The translations under genes and the position numbers were made by a program. From Hydrogenophaga sp. (GTDB lineage Bacteria; Pseudomonadota; Gammaproteobacteria; Burkholderiales; Burkholderiaceae_C): a stretch of DNA of 64,000 nucleotides. This document shows, piece by piece, positions 1-8,296 of the stretch (its first letter is position 1; each line of letters begins with the position of its first letter). The notes below the pieces were generated by a model. The model was not told the DNA's origin. It made no database searches and saw nothing but the letters and a program-made list of their open reading frames with translations. The DNA lies in assembly GCF_030373225.1 (NCBI RefSeq), contig NZ_JAUCZG010000022.1, positions 1 through 64,000 of the forward strand. Reading direction: 5' to 3'.

Positions 1-390
1 AAACACTTTCCAAATTTGTCGAAGCGTCGGTACGTGCACGCGTATATCACCCCCCCCCCCGCGTCAGAATAGATGTCTACAGGGACTTCCCTCGTAGTCA
101 AGCGTGGTTGGGTGTGAGTTTCCAGATAGTGTGACTTCCTTGTTGCCGACGCTTTCCGAACTGCTTGAAACGAGGAACAGACTGCACATCTACAGTCGGG
201 CTTGTTGCACTTGGTGCGGCCCCAGATACGAACCGCTCAGCAGGGCTCCATTCGTCTCGCGTGATACACACTGTGCTCACTGACAACTATTCGAGCTTGC
301 CTGCTGCCGGTCTGACCTGTTCAATGCATCTTCGACTTATCGTCTGGCAAAGAAATAGATTCGTGGCGGACGTCGCCGCGTCCTAGACGG
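1..390. other. Left edge, no supported gene
   Basis: I see no convincing coding sequence here. A run of about twelve C residues lies near 49-60. The segment lies beyond the 3' end of the IS110-type transposase gene and may contain one end of that element, but IS110-group elements often lack inverted repeats and I could not place a boundary. Confidence 0.4.
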
Positions 391-1461
391 TCACGCTGCT
401 GCTGGTATCTCTCCGCCAGGAGGGATGCTGACATGGTGAGCGTCGTAGCGTTTGTTTTTGGTCATGACGGCCCAGAGTATTCGTGCGTTCTTGTTTGCAA
501 GTGCCACCGCAGCCTTCTGCCATCCACAACGCTCGCGCAGCCGCTGCACCCATTGAGAGATCGGGTCGACATTGTTGATCCCTTTGAACAAGGCAGCCTT
601 GGCCCCCTGTATCAGCAGAGTTCGCAAATAGTTATCCCCTCGTTTGGTGATGCTGCCCAGACTGGCCTTGCCGCCACTGGAATTTTGTTTGGGTGTCAGT
701 CCCAGCCAAGCACCGAACTGAGCGCCGTTCTTGAACTGTTTGAAGTCACCGACCGTAGCCACGATGGCTGACGCGGTGATGGTGCCAACCCCCTTGAGCT
801 CGGCAGCGCGCTGGACTTGCTCGTCGTCCTTTTGATGGGTGGCAATGCGCTGATCACACCACTGGATATGAGCCTCAAGCTCGCGCCAGTGTTCTTGGGC
901 TCTTTGTAGCACCAGGCGGGCCATTCCAGCGATGTCGTTGCTGGCGTCCTCCAGCACGTCGTTGAGATTCTGGCGAAGGACCGCAGGCTTTTGTGGCAGC
1001 ACCACCCCGAACTCGGCCAGCAGACCTCGGATGCGATTGATGCAGGCCGTGCGTTCTTCCTTGAGACCTTCGCGCAGCCGGTGTACGCACAACATGCCCT
1101 GCTGGTTCAGCGTCTTGGGAGACACGAAGGTCATGTGCGCTCGGGTGGCAGCCTCGCAGACGGCGGCGGCATCGTTGGCGTCGTTCTTGCCCGTCTTGCC
1201 CTGAATCCGATATGGCGCGACCAACTGTGCAGGAATCATGCGGGCATCAAACCCACGCTCGATCAGCTTGCGGCACCAGTGATGGGCACCGGTGCAGGCC
1301 TCCATAGCCACGAGGCAGCCTGGGGGCAGATCGGTGCACCAAGCCAGGAACTTCTCACGCTTAAGCGCCCGGTTCGTGACAACCCTGCCAGCGGCATCGA
1401 CCGCATGGACCTGGATGACGTTCTTGGCCAAATCGACGCCGACTCGTGTGACGTTGTTCAT
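391..1461 (-). CDS. IS110-family transposase
   Basis: This is a 356-aa DEDD-type transposase of the IS110 family, which moves its element through a RuvC-like N-terminal domain and a C-terminal Tnp_20 domain. The N-terminus reads GVDLAKNVIQVHAVD with the first acidic residue, followed by KTGKNDANDAAA. The C-terminal part carries LKGVGTITASAIV and GAWLGLTPKQNSSGGK, the usual serine-bearing region. The ATG at 1461 is preferred because AGGAGAAG lies just upstream and MNNVTRVGVDLAKN is the usual family start; a longer frame to 1506 exists but lacks support. The gene looks intact. Element ends were not resolved; the right end should lie between 1461 and about 1570, where truncated IS5-type sequence begins. 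Confidence 0.92.
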   Translation of the reverse strand: MNNVTRVGVDLAKNVIQVHAVDAAGRVVTNRALKREKFLAWCTDLPPGCLVAMEACTGAHHWCRKLIERGFDARMIPAQLVAPYRIQGKTGKNDANDAAAVCEAATRAHMTFVSPKTLNQQGMLCVHRLREGLKEERTACINRIRGLLAEFGVVLPQKPAVLRQNLNDVLEDASNDIAGMARLVLQRAQEHWRELEAHIQWCDQRIATHQKDDEQVQRAAELKGVGTITASAIVATVGDFKQFKNGAQFGAWLGLTPKQNSSGGKASLGSITKRGDNYLRTLLIQGAKAALFKGINNVDPISQWVQRLRERCGWQKAAVALANKNARILWAVMTKNKRYDAHHVSIPPGGEIPAAA

Positions 1462-1511
1462 GGGACTTCTCCTTCCATAAAGATTGAAATGGACTTCTCT
1501 GCACATTCATC

Positions 1512-2855
1512 TTGGCACTCGGCGCGCGTCAAGGTAGTTGTCGCCTGAGTCACGCAGCTTTGAGCTGCAAGTCCAACGCCGGGCGCCCGCGCGTGCCCCT
1601 GCGCACCATGATCGCGCTGCTCTACCTCAAGCACGCGTTTAACCTCAGCGACGAGGCTGTGGTGGAGCGCTGGAGCGAGACGCCTCGCTGGCAGTACTTC
1701 TCGGGCCAGTCTTACTACGAGGAGCGCCTGCCCTGCGACGCCACCACCCTGGTCAAGTTCCGCCGCTTGCTCGGCGAAGAAGGCGTGGAGGAGTTGCTGG
1801 CGCAGACGGTGAACTTGGCCGTCTCGCTCGAGCTGATTCCCGCGTCCGCGCTGGCCACCGTGGTGGTGGACTCCACCGTGCAGGAGAAGGCCGTGGCGCA
1901 CCCCACGGACTCCAAGCTGCTGGAGACGGCGCGCGCCAAGCTGGTGGATGCTGCGCAGGGCGCTGGCATCGAGCTCAAGCAGACCTTCGCCAAGGAGGGC
2001 CAGCTGCTGCGCTTCAAGGCCGGGCGGTACGCGCACGCCAAGCAGTTCAAGCGCATGCGCCGGGTGATCAAGCGCCAGAGCACGGTGCAGGGGCGCCTGG
2101 TGCGTGAGATCGAACGCAAGGCCAGTGGGCTGAGCACAGCGGTTCGTCAGGCCTTGGGCGGCGCGCTGGCGAAGGCGCAGCGCATTGCCGATCAATCGCG
2201 CAGCCGCAAGAACACCAGCGGGGCATCCAAGCTCTACGCATGGCACGCCCCCGAGGTGGAGTGCATTGCCAAGGGCAAGAGCAGGACGCCCTACGAATTC
2301 GGCGTGAAGGTGGGCATTGCTGCGACCTTGAAGCACAACCTGATCGTGGGCGCACGGGCGTTTACCGGCAACCCGTTTGATGGCCATACGCTCAACGCTC
2401 AACTGGAGCAGGCCACCATCCTGATGCAGGACACGGGGTGCAAGCCCGCCACGGCGTATGTGGACCTGGGTTACCGGGGCGTGGATGCGGACAACCCAGG
2501 GGTGGCCATCAAGCACCGGGGCAAGTACAAGACGCTCACGACCCAGGAGAGAAAGCTGCTCAAGAGGCGCCAGGCGATCGAGCCGATCATCGGGCACTTG
2601 AAGGCGGACCACCGCATGAATCGCTGCCACTTGAAAGGCGAACAAGGGGACAGACTGCACGCGGTGCTGTGTGCGGCGGGCTACAACCTGCGTTGGCTGC
2701 TTCGGATGATTGCCAAGAAGGGGGTGGCCTTCTTGCGGCGGCTTTATTTGCGCCTGTGCCAAGCCGCAGCCCTATCGCCCAACTGGGCTCGCATACTGCG
2801 CAAACTCGCCGTCCACGCATTCAGGCAGCCGGCACCACGACTGGCCGCCCTCTGA
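1512..2855 (+). pseudogene. IS5-family transposase, 5'-truncated
   Basis: From about 1577 the frame encodes a DDE transposase of the IS5 group (IS1478-like), beginning GRPRVPLRTMIALLYLKHAF. The three catalytic acids sit in VVVDSTVQEKAV, TAYVDLGYRGVD and QAIEPIIGHLKADHRMNRC. Family members normally have 35-45 more N-terminal residues before the GRPR motif; here they are replaced by unrelated sequence joined near 1560-1577, next to the IS110 gene. The right terminus is probably the stretch ending at about 2873, just after the stop codon (AATAAATCAGGGCC). No matching left terminus was found. The catalytic domain is complete, but the element lacks a left end, so it should not move by itself. Confidence 0.8.
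1539..1568 (+). repeat. 30-bp direct repeat, copy 1
   Basis: The 30 bases starting TGTCGCCTGAGTCA recur at 3125-3154 with four mismatches. Each copy contains a small hairpin (GCAGCT-TTG-AGCTGC here). The two copies bracket the truncated IS5-type transposase and the gene fragment after it. Confidence 0.7.
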
Positions 2856-2870
2856 AAACGAATAAATCAG

Positions 2871-3134
2871 GGCCGACTACTTAAGTCCGACATGGCCCGG
2901 CAGATGTTCATCAGCGCCTGCGAGCGTCTGGGGTTGACCGGCGCCGATCGGGTGAACGCAAGTCGCCGGGCCGCGCTTCGGCCGTTGACGCCGGGCGAAA
3001 CTGAGCAGGTGCTGCGCCGCGGCCGCCTGATCGTCCCGAACAGTCCCGAGCACGTTCTGCAGGCGCTGCGCTCGGCCGTCGAGCACCAGCGCCCGACGAG
3101 CCAGCGCTCTGTGGGTGTTCTGGCTGTCGCCTGA
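2871..3134 (+). pseudogene. Fragment of an interrupted unknown gene
   Basis: Immediately after the putative IS5-type right end the sequence is open in one frame for about 85 codons, with no stop at the junction. The peptide contains SDMARQMFISACERLGL and ends QRPTSQRSVGVLAVA. I do not recognise a family. The frame stays open back into the IS end, so this may be the 3' part of a gene split by the insertion rather than a complete 80-aa gene starting at 2892. No ribosome binding site is evident before the ATG at 2892. Confidence 0.35.
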
Positions 3135-3154
3135 GTCATGCGGCTCTGAGTTGC
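3125..3154 (+). repeat. 30-bp direct repeat, copy 2
   Basis: This is the second copy of the repeat at 1539-1568, starting TGTCGCCTGAGTCA. It overlaps the end of the gene fragment at 2871-3134. Confidence 0.7.
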
Positions 3155-3252
3155 GTCTGCTGATCAGTGGCAGCCATCCCGAGGCGCGCCGACCCGGTGA
3201 TGTGATGGCCGTGTCCTTGCCTGCAGGCATTGCCCCTCAGATCATTTGAGAG

Positions 3253-3408
3253 TCAGCGCAACAAAGTGATGTACACCACGCGAAAACCCGGATTGCGCTG
3301 CGCCGCCAGAACGGCGGCCTCACATCCACTACGCGCAAAAACATGGATGCCGCGGTTGCCACCTGTGCCCTTGTTGATTTCAATGTAGTAGCGACGAATG
3401 TCAGCCAT
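3253..3408 (-). CDS. 51-aa conserved small protein (family B, copy 1)
   Basis: This small protein begins MADIRRYYIEINKGTGG and ends NPGFRVVYITLLR. Two more copies lie at 10006-10161 (one internal stop) and about 4956-5095 (decayed), so the frame is under comparison-based support even though it is short. The start at 3408 is preceded by AGGAGCACC, a good ribosome binding site; a longer frame to 3543 has no support and the paralog starts at the same place. The pattern, a beta strand, a glycine loop, a strand with VFARSG, an EA-rich helix and a final strand, suggests a compact alpha/beta fold. I do not recognise a named family. It is divergent from the gene at 3736, as copies 2 and 3 are from the secreted-protein genes. 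Confidence 0.7.
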   Translation of the reverse strand: MADIRRYYIEINKGTGGNRGIHVFARSGCEAAVLAAQRNPGFRVVYITLLR

Positions 3409-3662
3409 GGTGCTCCTGGGGTTGATGCAGGCGGGCATGGGTGAAGCCAACCTCAGGCGCCCCATTGTGGAATCCTGTGGCGACAAATAGCGTCCTCGTA
3501 CGTGGCGCGGAGCTGCAACAGGAATAACCGAACACCGCGCCATCCAGCCACATTGCCGCGGCGACCTTGCCGATAGCCCAATAGCCCTCCCGTCATTGCG
3601 CTCAAAATGGAGGGGCTCGGGATCGGATGCGCTTCACCCTACGCGCACTAACTCATGTCACA

Positions 3663-3677
3663 CGACATGATTTGTCG
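3663..3677 (+). promoter_or_regulatory. CGACA-N5-TGTCG palindrome (site 1)
   Basis: The site reads CGACATGATTTGTCG, followed by CGTGAACAGTGCAT. It lies 59 bases upstream of the probable TTG start at 3736. The same 15-bp pattern with a similar 3' extension occurs upstream of the genes at 5540 and 10383. Confidence 0.6.
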
Positions 3678-3735
3678 CGTGAACAGTGCATCCTTGAAGC
3701 AGTCAAAGCCATCTGCCCGCTGGAAGGAGCGCCAC

Positions 3736-4419
3736 TTGAAATACGATATGCAAAAAATCCTCCTAGATCGGGCGCGCGTCCCCCACGAACACGCACGGCT
3801 TTCAGCGCGCATGCTGCGCAAGCAAAGAAATGCCTATCGCCGAGCCAAAAAATTCAAAATGGATGAACACGGCGACGTGTGCGATGTATTCAGCAGTCGA
3901 GTTTTGCCCATGCGATGCTTTACATTGGGATATGATGTCAATATGTTCGATATGAATATGATTCCATTGCGCCGCTACTTGCAGTCATGCGTGGGTCAAC
4001 CGTGGGATGACATTTACTCTGATATCAGAAAGCATTTGACTTCCAACTCAAAAAAACAAGACGATATGATGTTTTTCCTGAAATCGGATGTTGTTGTGCA
4101 TACCTTCCGATCAACCGAGGGACGAGTTTGTACTTGGGGTGTGCCCCACAATCCATGCGATTACATCGATAATTTCTATGTCGAGCCAGAGACGGGGCTG
4201 CTGCGTGAAGGGCATGTCAAGTGGCAAAAAAATTCTTCGGCATAAGGTATCAATGAACACGACTTTTTCTGGTGCCCACATCATCATGATGACGGTGAGA
4301 ATATTCTTGCCCTTCCCGGTTTGGACAAAAAATCTCCATTGATCGAACCGTTGAGCTTGGCGCTGAAATTTAAGATGGGGATCACCACTGCGCGGATGAA
4401 GGCGCCTTCAAAACAATGA
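3736..4419 (+). pseudogene. Unknown conserved protein with an in-frame stop near its C-terminus
   Basis: The frame from 3736 encodes MKYDMQKILLDRARVPH and later LRRYLQSCVGQPWDDIYSDI, FYVEPETGLL and VKWQK. I recall similar LRR-L-S-VG-PWD-VYS proteins from several bacterial groups, all of unknown function. The TTG at 3736 is a plausible start because AAGGAG lies eight bases before it; ATGs at 3655 and 3748 are alternatives, the first lying just upstream of the palindrome. A TAA occurs at 4243-4245, but the same frame continues for 57 sensible codons (GINEHDFFWC, LDKKSPLIEPLSLALKF) to a TGA at 4417. The stop therefore either inactivates the last quarter of the protein or is read through. The gene is divergent from the 51-aa gene at 3253. 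Confidence 0.6.
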
Positions 4420-4551
4420 AGCAATAGCATGGATTGGCGTGGTGAAGCAAGTATGCTCGATATGAATAAACCAGGCCCAACTCAGTTAATACGCGTCAAG
4501 CAGTTTATTACAGCAGCCACAACCCAACCTCACCCAGCACCGCTCGCAACT

Positions 4552-4920
4552 TCATCGATAACCACACCATTCAGGGTCGGGGTCCTGAGACAAGGCAGGT
4601 GCAAACACCGTGTTCCTCCAACGCGGGTGATGACGATCAAAGGGCGTGACGCCCGGATCAAACCGGGGGTGTTGTTGGTTGTATATCCAATGCGGCAGTT
4701 TGTCTGCTGATAACTGGTTTGCAAGGGACATGGCCGTGAAGGTATTCAAAGAATACTCATCCCGTAAAAATGGCGCTCCGTCCAACGGACTGTTCTCCCA
4801 GAAAACCCACCACAGGTATTTGTAGAAGCGGGGATCGGAGTGCATCGGCTGGGCATAAGAGTGAGAACATCCATCACCGCAGTTGCTCAATTGCAGGGAT
4901 GTGAAGCGGGGAAGTTTCAT
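4552..4920 (-). CDS. 122-aa conserved protein (family A, copy 1)
   Basis: This protein begins MKLPRFTSLQLSNCGDG and ends DPDPEWCGYR. Its middle is rich in aromatics (FYKYLWWVFWENSPLDG) and followed by DEYSLNTFTAM. A paralog at 9601-9969 has exactly the same length and start but one internal stop, which supports the ATG at 4920 rather than the longer frame from 4959. No signal peptide or membrane segment is visible, and I do not recognise a domain. It lies downstream of a decayed family B gene on the same strand, and both are divergent from the secreted protein at 5540. The A-B/C arrangement recurs at 9.6-11.1 kb, so the three probably worked together. Confidence 0.7.
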   Translation of the reverse strand: MKLPRFTSLQLSNCGDGCSHSYAQPMHSDPRFYKYLWWVFWENSPLDGAPFLRDEYSLNTFTAMSLANQLSADKLPHWIYNQQHPRFDPGVTPFDRHHPRWRNTVFAPALSQDPDPEWCGYR

Positions 4921-4955
4921 GGTCTGTAAAAGCCATTGTCTGGATGTTTCGGTAT

Positions 4956-5095
4956 TCAACGCAACTGTGTAGTCTGTACAACGCAGAATCCCGGATTTTG
5001 CTGTAGGGCCTGAGGGCCGGTTTCGAAGCCACAGGGAGCAAAGATACGAATGCTGCGTTCGCTACCCGCTCACCTGAAATTCGTGTTGTGGCAGC
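4956..5095 (-). pseudogene. Decayed 51-aa small protein (family B, copy 3)
   Basis: Read on the minus strand, the sequence matches the second half of the 51-aa family (RIRIFAPCGFETG, then NPGFCVVQTTQLR and a stop). This aligns with GIHVFARSGCEAA and NPGFRVVYITLLR of the copy at 3253. The N-terminal third is not recoverable, has a TGA in the same frame and has no start codon. It occupies the position, between the family A gene and the divergent secreted gene, that the 10006-10161 copy holds in the second module. Confidence 0.55.
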
Positions 5096-5360
5096 GGAAA
5101 ACGCTGGCCATGTTGGCTCTACTTGAATCCAGGTCATCGTGGGCGCCACCAAGCAGCTGTTCCCTGTTTTAGAACGCCATGACGACAAAGGATGTCTTGA
5201 GGTCGTCCACTGATCATCGGTGCTCCATGCATGGCTGCGCCGGCTAAGCCAGTGTTGCAAGGGCACCAGCACCCTGCGGCCAGCAACACCATGGCGTTGA
5301 GAGAACAGCTTGCCTGTCGCCGGAATTGTGCGCCCCCCGATCATGCCATTTCATTCCAAG

Positions 5361-5375
5361 CGACAGAGTTTGTCG
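5361..5375 (+). promoter_or_regulatory. CGACA-N5-TGTCG palindrome (site 2)
   Basis: The site reads CGACAGAGTTTGTCG, followed by CTTGAACGGTGCAT, close to the extension seen at 3663. It is about 165 bases upstream of the secreted-protein start at 5540. Confidence 0.6.
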
Positions 5376-5539
5376 CTTGAACGGTGCATATTAGGTGCAC
5401 TTTTGCCAACAGGCCCACAGTGACCGACGCAGCGCGAAACACAAACAGCAAAAAAGACCTCTTCCCTGTTGATTCCGAAACAAAGCGACAGTGCGCCAGA
5501 CCCAATCAACCAAGTTCAATCAGCCAAGCTCACCAAAAC

Positions 5540-6211
5540 ATGAAGCTTACCTTTTATTTTATCGGCGCCACCGCAATGGCGGCCGCGTTGTTGTCTGTTT
5601 CGTTAGCTCTGGCGAAAACGAGCAGTGGACGAGAAGTGGAGTCTGCGACCAATCCGGACGGTTCAGCGCTGCGGATTGTGACCACCACCGATGCGCGAGC
5701 CGAGTCAAGACACGTGAAGGTGTACTACCGAGCTCGCCATGGTCAGCGAATGCAGCTGATCTGGAAGAATCATTATTCATTCAATGAATCGTATTCGATG
5801 GGAATCACTCAGATCACCGATTGGAATCAAGATGGCATCAACGATGTGTCAGTCACACTCGACTGTGGAACGGGTGCTGACTGCGAGGTCAATAATTACA
5901 TGATTGATCTCAAAACGCAGCAAATGGTGCACGTCGGCACTACCGGCCTCTTCGCCCAGATCATCAGTGGTTATTTGGTCGATATGAACAGAAACAACTG
6001 TTGTTCTTGGATTGGTAATGCATATCGAATGAAGGCGGACCGTCAGGGTTTCGAACCAGCGGCCGCATTTTCTGTCTTTGTGGCAGCTGACAAAGAATTT
6101 GTTGGGGAAAGACCAGCCGTATGTTATTTTTACAAGACCACAAGCAAAGGTGAACAGGTCATACCGGCGCCGACCAAAGCCTTGAAAAAATTGTGCCGAT
6201 GGTACAAGTAA
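5540..6211 (+). CDS. Exported protein with Asp-rich loop (family C, copy 1)
   Basis: This 223-aa protein starts MKLTFYFIGATAMAAALL and has a typical Sec signal peptide ending near ALA-KT. The mature part contains DWNQDGINDVSVTLDCG, a D-x-N-x-DG-x-x-D loop of the kind that binds calcium in FG-GAP/EF-hand-like repeats, and several cysteines that could pair (DCGTGADCE, NNCCSWIG, PAVCYF). It ends KALKKLCRWYK. The pattern vaguely recalls XAC2610-type periplasmic proteins, which resemble lysozyme inhibitors; that is only a guess. The start is set by the signal peptide and by its paralog at 10383; a longer upstream frame to 5384 is unlikely. It is divergent from the family A and B genes, and a candidate terminator follows. 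Confidence 0.8.
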   Translation: MKLTFYFIGATAMAAALLSVSLALAKTSSGREVESATNPDGSALRIVTTTDARAESRHVKVYYRARHGQRMQLIWKNHYSFNESYSMGITQITDWNQDGINDVSVTLDCGTGADCEVNNYMIDLKTQQMVHVGTTGLFAQIISGYLVDMNRNNCCSWIGNAYRMKADRQGFEPAAAFSVFVAADKEFVGERPAVCYFYKTTSKGEQVIPAPTKALKKLCRWYK

Positions 6212-6222
6212 CCCGTTGAACC

Positions 6223-6284
6223 ATGGATGCACTTGAGCCCTGTTGTGATGAATGCTCTGTCACCACAGGAGCCTGATGCATCCT
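6223..6284. terminator. Candidate bidirectional hairpin between convergent genes
   Basis: CCTGTTGTGA at 6239 can pair with TCACCACAGG at 6260 with one mismatch, and flanking GGATGCA/TGCATCC can extend the stem. It lies between the 3' ends of the convergent genes at 5540-6211 and 6292-7137. No strong T run follows, so efficiency is uncertain. Confidence 0.4.
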
Positions 6285-6291
6285 GGGTTAT

Positions 6292-7137
6292 TCATTCATA
6301 ATCCCCGTTGTTTTCAACCATCACGCACACCATCTGTGGAACACGCACGGTGACCAACACCATGGGGTGTTTCCCGGTGCGCCCGCGTGGATTTTTCTGG
6401 AAGTTGATTTCAACAACGTCGGGCCACACGGAGTTGGGGTAGTAAAAATCATCGCGGTACAGAAAAACGACCATATCCGCTTCACCATCGAGTGCACCCC
6501 ATTGGCGCAAATCCCGCATTTTGGGGCGCTTGTACGTGCGTCTTTCAACCTCTGGCTTCAACTGCGACATCACAATGACAGGGCACTGCAGTTCCATGGC
6601 CAATTTTTTCAACCCTTGTGCGGCGGCACTGTGGTCGGTGGCGCCCTCGGCAGCGGCGCTCGCCTCACGACCCATGAGCTGCAGGGAATCCACCACCACC
6701 AGCCCCAGCGGACCATGTTGTTGGGCGGCACGCCGCGAACTGACCGCCAATTCACTGAGCGTGATTCCCGGTGTCTCCTGAATGATCAAATTTCCAACTT
6801 GGGCAACCATCGATTCTTTTGCTGCAACCGGCCCATCTTCAGCGGTGGCGCCAACCTCAGCTTCAGGTTCACCCTCCCTGTGCAGGGGAAGGCCCGAACG
6901 CAACAAGGCCAATGATGTTTGGGTTGCACCCTCCTCCATCAAAAAGACACAGACGGGCAGTTTTTCTTGAACAGCGATGTGTTCTGCCATGTTGATCACA
7001 AACACATGGGCGCCCATTTCCGGGCGGGTCGCCGCCACAATGATCAATTCACCGGGAGCGAAGCCCTTGGTTCTCGAATCAATGCAGAGATAACCCGAGG
7101 AGACTCCCGCGGTTGCGATTCTTCTAAGATTTTTCAT
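6292..7137 (-). CDS. DnaB-like ATPase domain protein with altered Walker A
   Basis: The 281-aa product resembles the C-terminal RecA-like domain of replicative helicase DnaB: SSGYLCIDSRTKGFAPGEL matches the start of that domain, then come ETPGITLSELAVSSRRA, GLVVVDSLQLM (Walker B), CPVIVMSQLKPEVERR, KMRDLRQWGALDGEAD and FLYRDDFYYP. The N-terminal primase-binding domain and linker are absent. The nucleotide loop, normally RPSMGKT, reads RPEMGAH at about residues 38-44, so the catalytic lysine and threonine are replaced by Ala and His. It therefore probably does not hydrolyse ATP in the usual way, although the frame is intact. An ATG at 7218 gives a longer form without clear support; neither start has a strong ribosome binding site. 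It could be a regulator or decoy of DnaB, or a decayed prophage gene. Confidence 0.75.
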   Translation of the reverse strand: MKNLRRIATAGVSSGYLCIDSRTKGFAPGELIIVAATRPEMGAHVFVINMAEHIAVQEKLPVCVFLMEEGATQTSLALLRSGLPLHREGEPEAEVGATAEDGPVAAKESMVAQVGNLIIQETPGITLSELAVSSRRAAQQHGPLGLVVVDSLQLMGREASAAAEGATDHSAAAQGLKKLAMELQCPVIVMSQLKPEVERRTYKRPKMRDLRQWGALDGEADMVVFLYRDDFYYPNSVWPDVVEINFQKNPRGRTGKHPMVLVTVRVPQMVCVMVENNGDYE

Positions 7138-7218
7138 TTGATAGAAATGGTGTTGGTCAATGAAAAGCCATCGAACGCGCCTTGATCTTGATTGAATCAA
7201 TTTGGCGCGACGACACAA

Positions 7219-8296
7219 ACGGGTTGTGCTCCATGCAGCGGTAAAGATCTGCCTTCAAAAAGGATCCTGCGCGTCCAGTTCGTAGCGTAAAACCCCATCG
7301 AGACAAAGGGCGTCTCTTTGTCGAGAGTGGAGAACGGGCGCCTGCCTGCGGGCGGCTCCATCCCCCTCAACGCCTCAAAGCTCGCAGAACAACAGTGGCC
7401 CGGACGACCCAGCAGTCCGACGGACCGCCTTGGAACCGGCCCCAGCAAGTGGGGGGATCGGCAACCACGCCGGCCCAGTTAAAAGTCAATATTCACGGCC
7501 TCGGCATTGGCTCGGGAGCTGTGTCTCCGCGCATGGCGGAGGCTTTCGCTCTTCGGTCCAGGCAAGGAGACAGCAACGGCTTCACGCCTCATGTGAACTG
7601 TTAACCGTCAACGCTGTGCTGAACCAGTGGCTGGGTTGAGCGTACCGTTGCGAAAGAAGTTGCAGGGTGACCGCGACCTGGACGACCGCCGTCTGCGCCT
7701 TCGGTGCGAGCAAGCCCGTGAGTATGGTGCGGAGAACGGCGGTGCAGCAACGCGCTCACTGCTGGCGTCGGGGCAACGTCTGTTGCCGGACAGCTGCCAG
7801 CAAACAGGGAAGGGTGGCTCAAGCGCTGTGATGTTTTCACCGCCTGCGTCACACCACCAGGGGCGCGATAGAGTCAGTGCCGCCTTGCCGGATCGGCACG
7901 ACCATGCCGGTCCCAAACCCGCGTCAACTGGCCTGATTTTTTTGCACGCGCGTCGGCTGCGAGCCGGTGGGACAATTGGATTTGAACAACGCCAACATTC
8001 GGATGGCGCAGCGCCCAAATGTTGATCAGAAAAACCCGGTGGACCGTTCACGACCACGGGTGTGTCGCTGTCACCCGGACCTGTTGCACAAGGGAGCAGG
8101 TTGAGCATTTGGCGGACCCAGCAGATGAGCTCATGGCGGTTGAAGTCCCTATTCTTGTGAACAACGGCATGCAGCCCGCCCGGGCGATCCCGCTGGAGGT
8201 CCCGGTCGCCGATCCATGGTTTCGGCGGCAGATCAAGCCGGTTGAACGTGGCATCGCCCTCCCCCCGCGTCACGGCGGACCTGAAGAGAATCTGGA
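7219..8296. other. About 1.1 kb without a confident gene
   Basis: Open frames exist on both strands but none has a recognisable protein, a good start or consistent codon use. GACAAAG at 7302 and CTTTGTC at 7316 form a short inverted repeat upstream of the DnaB-like gene. The stretch may hold degraded genes. Confidence 0.4.

Noticed and set aside
35..65. C-rich homopolymer as a phase-variation tract
   Set aside because: No gene or promoter could be placed next to it, and it lies at the window edge.
1458..2762. Long minus-strand open frame opposite the IS5-type transposase
   Set aside because: It is low-complexity, has no known motif, and is the mirror of a clear transposase reading frame.
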